Origin: Helicoverpa zea
Lineage: Eukaryota; Arthropoda; Insecta; Lepidoptera; Noctuidae
Length of the DNA: 64,000 nt
NCBI RefSeq assembly: GCF_022581195.2
Contig: NC_061467.1
Location: 11,842,001 to 11,906,000, forward strand
Direction of reading: 5' to 3'
Positions 57,361 to 64,000 of the stretch are shown here, piece after piece; the first letter of the stretch is position 1; the number at the start of each line of letters is the position of its first letter. Both the position numbers and the translations under genes were made by a program. Below the pieces are notes generated by a model that was given only the letters and a program-made list of their open reading frames with translations, was not told where the DNA came from and searched no databases.

Positions 57361-59782
57361 TTATCAATGTTAGTACTATAATAAAGCTGCCAGTGTTTAT
57401 CTAACACTTGGCTTATTTAAAGACGCAACTATTTTATTCCCTTATCCGTTTGTGGCGTTATAACATGGTTCATGTAGCTTTCTTATGCACTTTTTCTACT
57501 AAATAAACAGTTCATCGAAATTCATAATCAATGCTCTGAATAAATAAATTTCCTCGAAGAAAACGGCATAATATTTACATTTTTTATAAGGACGGAACAT
57601 TTCTCATCGGGTCTTGTTTGATCTCAAAAGTCAGTAAAGTTCAGTTCAAACTATTTTCAGTTCATTTTGAATACGAATTTAACTGCTGAGAGATTTCTTG
57701 TGACTAGATTTATAAACGAGTTTTTTCAATCGATTGGTCTCGGATTTATAATTGATTGCTTCAAAATAGTTTTCATTAACGATTTTTTTTAACTTGTTTG
57801 AATTTAATTGTATAGTCAGCCTATTTTTATTATTATTCATATTATAGACATATTTCGCTTTACAAATTAGCAGCTATTTCATATTAGAAGTGAAATCTAT
57901 TTAAATAATTGTTAATAACCTTTCAGTCAAGGTCTAGCCAAGCAGAAATAAAACTGAACAAAAATTCTTTCACAATAATGGATTTTCGACAAGCATTCAT
58001 TTCAGTACTCTGATTAACACTATTGAATTAGATCCATTTCAAATCAGAAACTGATTTCACTGGTACCTATCAAGTGGTACTGACAGCTAAGTTCCATTAA
58101 TCAATTTTATTCATATCATACCAATGTTGATTAGAAAAGAAATGGTAGTCTATTTTTGCTCGAAATTGCATTGTCATTTTCTACTAATTAATAAGACGGA
58201 TACCGCAGTTCCACCTGTCTTCTAAATATCTGGTAATTGTTTCTATGTTTGCTTCGATTGAAGTGTAGTAATAAGTGGCACAACTTTTCTAAAAATAATG
58301 CTGATCAATTGTGAAACTATTTTCAAGTTATCCAGAGTTATTAAACAAACAAACTTCATAGCTTTGTAAATTACAGTATATGAGTTTGATTAAAACATTT
58401 CATGATTGACAGTAGCTGTATAAACCATACAATTTGATGAGTCGACATTGATTAAAAAAATATGTTGTTTATTATGTCTAAAAGGATTCGAGGTTAAAGT
58501 TCGCAAGTCAAAGAATACAAAGAAAATAAAGTTAGACAGACGGCAAAGTTCGTTTCAAAAGGTAGTAAAAAAATACTAAAGACGAATTCAATAGAAAGAA
58601 TTGGCCTTACTTTTGTACTAAAGTATAAAACAGTGAAGACACTAAATCTGGGACACAGATTTCGACTATATTGAGGCTTACTAGCAAATGCCTCGGTTCT
58701 CGCACCATTTGACCTTGAAGTATTGACCTTGACCTTGAAAGCTTATCTAACAATCTATTTAATTGAATTAGTACTCCTGACCATAATTACATGAAGCTAT
58801 GTTAAAAGTATTTGCAATTTTTGTGTATAGTTCTGTGTGTTATCACTTTACAAATAAATAAAAGGATTCAGCTATCGTAGAATCTTTAGCTTTAAAATGA
58901 AATGTCCCAACATTTACATATGTTTGCGTTGAAGACTGTCTGGAATTCAAATGAACTGTCAGATAAATCTCGTGAGGTTTCTGTCTGCAAAAATATTCAA
59001 TTAACGTAATGGATATTAAAAGGTTTAATTCAATCGCTTTATAATTTTTGCAATTTATTTTGGATACCTTTTAAATTAAGATACAACATTTTTACTACTA
59101 GGATATTTAAACCTGTGTACAGAATTTAAACACAGATTATGTAAACCAATTCTAGGATATGAAAATTATGATACATTTAAATAACTGTTATTATTATAAT
59201 TTCGATGTCTAAATAATCTTTTTGCATCTTTTTCTTTAGAGTAGTTACAAAGCCAAATTAAATTTAGATAACATTTAGTGTCATTAACCTTTAAAAACTA
59301 TTACGTTACGTTAGCCAGATTTTATTTAATGTCGAGAAAATCTTCAGTGAGCTACAGGTTTTAAATTAAAATGAATTGTTAGTGCGGTGGGTGTTACTAA
59401 GTAATGAATGTAATTTATATCAGAATAGTTACAAGCTCATAAGCTTCGGTTTCTTTGAATTAGAAAATTATGTATTTTCTATTAAATAAACTGTTCGTGA
59501 TATTCAAATGTTTTGCTAATTTAATGTTTACTTGGCATTTCGTAAAGGTTAGTTACATAAATATTGTCTACAGTGTCAATGAACTTAAAACATGGTAAGG
59601 GTGTGTTTCTGAATGCGCTGAAATCTGAATGTTTAATTATTTTTCAGCTAGCTTTACTATAGGTCCCGACAGAGATTTTAAATTTTAGTCGGTATCAGTT
59701 TAGCCGTAATGTCGCATTTTTAAATGCTTATATTTATATTATATTTTATAGTATTTTTTTAAATCAGTTAACTGGTATACTA
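57361..59782. other. Gene-free stretch
   Basis: No gene recognised in 2.4 kb. Opposite-strand AGGTCA half-sites lie at 58708-58738. Confidence 0.4.
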
Positions 59783-60009
59783 TAGTTCGGCCATTCAGAG
59801 AATGCGTTCCTGACACGTCGCGATTGAACTGACGACGTAACTACATTCATTGATTATTGATATAATAATGTTGTTTTAATGCTCCTCAATTGTTAAAACG
59901 GTAAACAACCAGCAAAAATATTTTTATCGTAACTGCAACGCCATTGCAAAGTTACGTCGTCAGTTCAATCGCGACGTGTCAGGAACGCATTCTCTGAATG
60001 GCCGAACTA
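59783..60009. mobile_element. MITE with 60 bp perfect terminal inverted repeats
   Basis: 59783-59842 and 59950-60009 are perfect reverse complements over 60 bp, beginning TAGTTCGGCCATTCAGAGAA. The 107 bp centre is unrelated and AT-rich. TA flanks both sides (59781-59782 and 60010-60011), consistent with a TA target duplication as in Tc1/mariner-type elements, although the TA could also be part of the repeat. No coding potential. Confidence 0.8.
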
Positions 60010-60011
60010 TA

Positions 60012-61744
60012 AAATGATTCTAATTTTAAGCATAGATTCATAGTTATTTTGTACATAAATTATTTAATTTGCGTAATTGCAATAAATATTCCTAAACGTA
60101 TATAAAAAGGTATAAACACATAAAATCCTTTGCCACGAAATTGCTATGACTATAATTGCTGAAAACATGTTAAATGTGGTGAGGGCGCGAATATTAGATG
60201 ACTTCAAATATATTATTTATTTAAAGTGCGTCTGAAAGGATAGCGGCGGGCTCATGTTTACTCCACAACGGAATGGAGGCTGTGTGGGATGATCCATGAA
60301 AGGCAGCGATTTGAATGTCTTTTCAGCTATGCAATTCATTAGACTGAATTAGTGTAGATACTCGTAAATGATAAATGATTGCAACTTAATTTATCAAAGC
60401 ACGGGCAAGAAATGATTTCTGGAAATCTTTTTCGGGAAATTACTTTAAATATGGTGGACAATAAAAAAAACATTGATAGTTTTTGTGCAGACTGCGTAAG
60501 CCACGACTAGATGACCATGACATATTTTTTAAATTGCAACATCATTGTAAAGTATATTAAGTTTTTAAATCAATTATCTACTCACATTACTAATTGGCTA
60601 GTTTGTGCTCAATAATCTTGACTAACACATGCATAAAACATTCTTTACAAATATTTCTAAGCACCTAATCTAAAACCATTTTTTTTTTAATTGCCTTATT
60701 CTCCTACCTTACACCTCTCTGAACAGTAATGAAACGTCAGCGTAACAATTTGTTGTGCGTGTCTGCGCGTCTCGCCGACCGCCCACACTTTTGTCACAAA
60801 CGATGTGTTTACAGTTCACGAATGTGTGTAACGTGTCATTAACTTAGATTAATTTCTTCAATGAATGGGACGTGGCCTTTCATGAGCTTTATTTATGTGA
60901 AGTTTTGAGGCTTTTGTTGTTATGATGGGTGAAAGTTTAATCGTCAACCTTTTTTTTTGGCCATAAGTCTTTTTTTACACTATAGAATCAAGGAATGCCA
61001 ATGTTTAATTAATTTTAAATAATCAAACATAAATATTTTCCCGCGTTTACATAAAAAAAATATGACAGCGAAGTAATTCTCGTCATACTTCGCCGTTCAA
61101 AGATAAGTAAATCTTCAGTATTTGGTATACTTTCTCTTCAACTGCCTAATGAAATTTCAGGTTGTTTACGAAGAAAAATTAGGTCAAGTACACCGTTAAA
61201 CCTGTGTAAAGTTTGTGTCTGTAAATTGAAGAATTTGATGAAAAAGCTACCCTAAGGTCAAATGAAAAACATCGTTGTACTTAGCGTTTACGACTTTCAT
61301 TTCAGTAATTGTTTCTGTAATATCGTTGAAAGGTGTCCTATATATAGATAACTGGCAGCAATATTTATTACCGCAATAATTAAAACTATTTGTGTAAGAT
61401 TACAGTAAAAGCGTGTATGTATGCTTAAAATTCACTTCGAACAACAATCTCGTAGCAGATTTCGTAGCACGCATTAAAGTACTACGTGACTACGTAGCTT
61501 GTAGCGTCTCGTAGCAAATGTAGTAGATACGTGTAATTTATTTTCAGACTTCGCTTGCCTTGTAATCTTGTTTCACATAATTAAATACAATAAATGTTTT
61601 TGATTTATGGGAAAAGAAAACAAAGAAACATAATGGATTTAACTTTTATGTAGAACTTTTATTCCAGTACGGCCCGTGGTTAATTAAAAACAGAAGAAAT
61701 AAATGTAGGTGGAAATGCGTGCAGCCATATAAAAAATAATATAC
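60012..61744. other. Gene-free stretch
   Basis: No gene supported. 60740-60840 is locally GC-richer ('tctgcgcgtctcgccgaccg') and unexplained. A 'cgtagca'-rich cluster lies at 61448-61530. Confidence 0.35.
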
Positions 61745-62373
61745 TTGTCGGAGGCGTCATCAGGATGGCACTATCGTCCGACATCAGCTAGGGTAATCGA
61801 GCAAAGAGATAACTCAAACAAACTCAAAAGTCAAACAAATTCAAAACTCAAACGTTTATTCAAATTAGTCAGAACAAAAGACAGCCCCCAAAACGCCCGC
61901 CCTTCGCCACTTCCTATGTGTTTTGGCTGGGGAGAAGAAGTGGCGGAACAAACTCCCCAGCAACACATGTCTGTCTGTTAGGTTAGAAGAACCTTTACAC
62001 TTTAATTTCAAAAGACACTACACACTTTACAATATGGATCTACAACGGTACTAGAACACTAGGCAACACTAGGTACACTAGACGTGACGTAGGGCAGTTT
62101 CGAGATGTGTGCAACACGAGGACTCAACGAAGACTCGACGAAGCCTCGACCAAGACTCGATCAAGACAGAGCTCTGCGGACGCCACGCTGACCGCCACTA
62201 CTCTGTCAAGCGCGCCAAAATGTTGTTTCACGGGAAACGCCACCAGAGGGCGCGCTTGCGTGACGTTTAGTGTCCGTACTAATGACAGTCTCCGACATAC
62301 TTTTTTGTGTTTTGTGGTATCACAAAACGACCTCTTAGGCAGGATTAATACAACCACTTCAATGACAAATTAG
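61745..62373. repeat. Repeat-like GC-richer block
   Basis: 'ctggggagaagaagtggcgg' followed by 'aacaaactccccagcaacac' (about 61929-61967) is recognisable from moth dispersed repeats and includes a CTGGGGAG/CTCCCCAG inverted pair. The 'caaacgtttattcaaatt' just before it reads AATAAA on the minus strand, suggesting a retroposon 3' end on that strand. The remainder to 62373 (GA/TC-rich 'actcaacgaagactcgacga') is unclassified. Its frames of 77-88 codons on both strands are not convincing. Confidence 0.4.
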
Positions 62374-64000
62374 TGTAAAGCCATTTGTCTTAAAAATAGA
62401 TTTAAAACTTTTCTAGATTTGTTATTTCTATATTTATTTAAATAAAACAAAACTTTCAAATATTTGAAATCTCAAGTCAAAGTCAAATTCGAAAATACTT
62501 AAATGTAGTAGGTATTTAAATTGTGTTTGAAATAAATTTGTTGTAAAACTAACGGCTTGATTTACAAAAGTTTTCGCTTCAGATTAGAGGGTTATATTAT
62601 AATACGATCTGAATTGAAGTAGGCTGAAACTTGTCGAGATTTATAACCCAATTATAAATGAAAACTTGATCGTGGCAAGTTTTGTTTACTTTATTCTTTA
62701 TTTATAGTTTGAATCACATATTTTATTTTAAATACAATGTTACTTACTTTTCTCACAAAAGTATACAAAGACGTTAAAAAATTACTCATATCCATAATGT
62801 TTGAGACAGATTTAGATATACCTATTGAAAATATTTCTAGGTCAACCAACCAAAGGTCAAGGTCAAGGTCAAATTTATATATCTCGCAGCATTGAACAAA
62901 TATGGTTTCATACAAATACTCATACATTTATTTTACCTACGTTACAGCTGACTTCCACTCACACTAGATCCAGCTCAATGCCAGTATTTTACATCTATCA
63001 ATCAATCAGGCCAAAATAAAACTGAATACCAGTTTTTTTACACTGAATGATTGCCTATATATCTTTCACAGCATACATTCTGCAATAGTTAGCATACAAT
63101 ATCAATATCTTTATATAGTAAATTATCATATTTTCAATTCAGTTGCAATCAGAGCTCCTGGACTTGATGCAGCCAAAGAAATGTTGGATTAATTAATTGA
63201 TGAGATAATTACAAGTGTGTACTGAAATCGGAAAAAGAAGTACGGAAGTAGAAATCTCTTCTGCTACACCAACTCTATAAAAAAATAGACGAATAGAACT
63301 TCCTAGTTTTTGATGTTGGTCAAAAATTGGCCAATCTAGTTTTATCGACATAAATGTCACGATAGTTATCAGTGCCATCTCTACAACAAAACTGCTAGTT
63401 GGTGAGTTAGTTAGAACTAGTTAATTGGTTGTGTCTTGACAACGTGCGGGTATCAGTTCTCTAGTGAATTGGATTAAAATATACTTCGGACAGCGAGGAT
63501 ACAGTTTAATGGTGTTACGAAGTAGTTAAACAGAGTTGTATTGTGCTAATAGTAGCTAGTGTGTTTGAGCTTATATGGCATACACTTATGTTCTGTGTAA
63601 TAATTGTGTTATTGCTATATAATAGTGTTTTATTATTTGTTTGTTTGTCTGTTAAAGGGATGTCTTCAAAGTATTTTTTCAACCTTACGTATACTTTACG
63701 CGGTTTTGCTCTCTGTAGCTGCCTTTGATTTAAAATTTAGGTACTATTTCATATAATCTTTAGACTTCAGATTGTAGCCCAACAGTTACGCGACATCCTC
63801 TCAACTTTTTCATTAAAATAATACCATCAAAACCAGAATAAGTACGCGAGACGATTCCCTTTGATTTGCTCATTTCCTAACTTCAAACAATATTGCGTTC
63901 ATTGATTGACGCTTTTCGGCGGTATGACGTCAGACACGGCGAATACCGTCAAACGTTCATTAAAAAGTTAATAAGGTATTTCTTTTGAACTCATATTACT
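62374..64000. other. Gene-free stretch to window end
   Basis: No coding gene recognised. AGGTCA half-sites occur at 62853-62873. An insect initiator-like 'tatcagtt' lies near 63460 without a supporting TATA box or a well-placed downstream element. The last 100 bases are locally GC-richer, with a TGACGTCA site at 63925. Confidence 0.35.

Noticed and set aside
63440..63740. Promoter and first exon of a rightward gene
   Set aside because: Only an initiator-like TATCAGTT is seen. The downstream element is misplaced, there is no TATA box, and the 61-codon frame at 63543 is hydrophobic and unrecognised.
1..64000. CRISPR arrays, bacterial operons or other prokaryotic systems
   Set aside because: No regularly spaced repeats or operon-like gene packing. 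SINEs, LTR elements and MITEs identify insect nuclear DNA.

Overview
This is a 64 kb, AT-rich, gene-poor stretch of a lepidopteran nuclear genome, most likely a noctuid-like moth. The assignment rests on recognising dispersed repeat families common in moths: a tRNA-derived SINE ending in the cagcagtgggacgat motif, LINE tails reading gttgggaaaaggctcgg, heads reading ccggccaagtgcgagtcgg, and 'gcggtttcacccgcg' remnants. It also rests on base composition. I see no host protein-coding gene, rRNA gene or functional tRNA gene. Most open frames outside the retroelement are short, AT-biased and unlike known proteins, so the window is probably intergenic or intronic.

Layout. 1-8 kb: old dispersed repeats, one complete SINE at 4631-4927 with a 12 bp target duplication, and a small tandem array of CRE-like sites at 5691-5751. 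8-30 kb: a hAT-like non-autonomous element (8128-8533), SINE and LINE tails, two diverged MITEs (15.1 and 24.5 kb), an isolated GC island (27.5 kb) and a GC-rich MITE with TAA target duplications (28608-29028). 30-36.4 kb: a retroposed LINE tail with a 13 bp target duplication, then two 577 bp PIF/Harbinger-type elements, one inserted into the other in opposite orientation, forming a palindrome of about 1.1 kb. An unclassified GC-richer block follows, then a third, diverged copy at 35.8 kb. 39-41 kb: a second tRNA-derived SINE and a TTAA-flanked MITE. 41847-45853: a young Ty3/Gypsy LTR retrotransposon. 47.9-50.7 kb: a compound lepidopteran repeat with a fold-back core and a GACA microsatellite. 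51-64 kb: more LINE and SINE tails, a hairpin repeat (56.3 kb), a 227 bp MITE with 60 bp perfect terminal inverted repeats (59.8 kb), and a repeat-like block at 61.7-62.4 kb.

The only substantial coding sequence is the retrotransposon: two identical 193 bp LTRs, a 4 bp AGTG target duplication, an intact 1040-codon pol (protease, reverse transcriptase, RNase H, integrase with GPY/F) and a gag whose N-terminal part is missing. The first bases after the 5' LTR match the start of a tRNA-Trp primer-binding site and then run straight into gag codons, which points to a microhomology deletion that removed the gag N-terminus and most of the primer-binding site. The Harbinger-type elements carry a decayed exon that I read as the N-terminal part of a MADF (Myb/SANT-like) DNA-binding protein, two of them with a 5' splice donor still at its end. 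I found no clearly new host system; the strongest observations are these two transposon histories.
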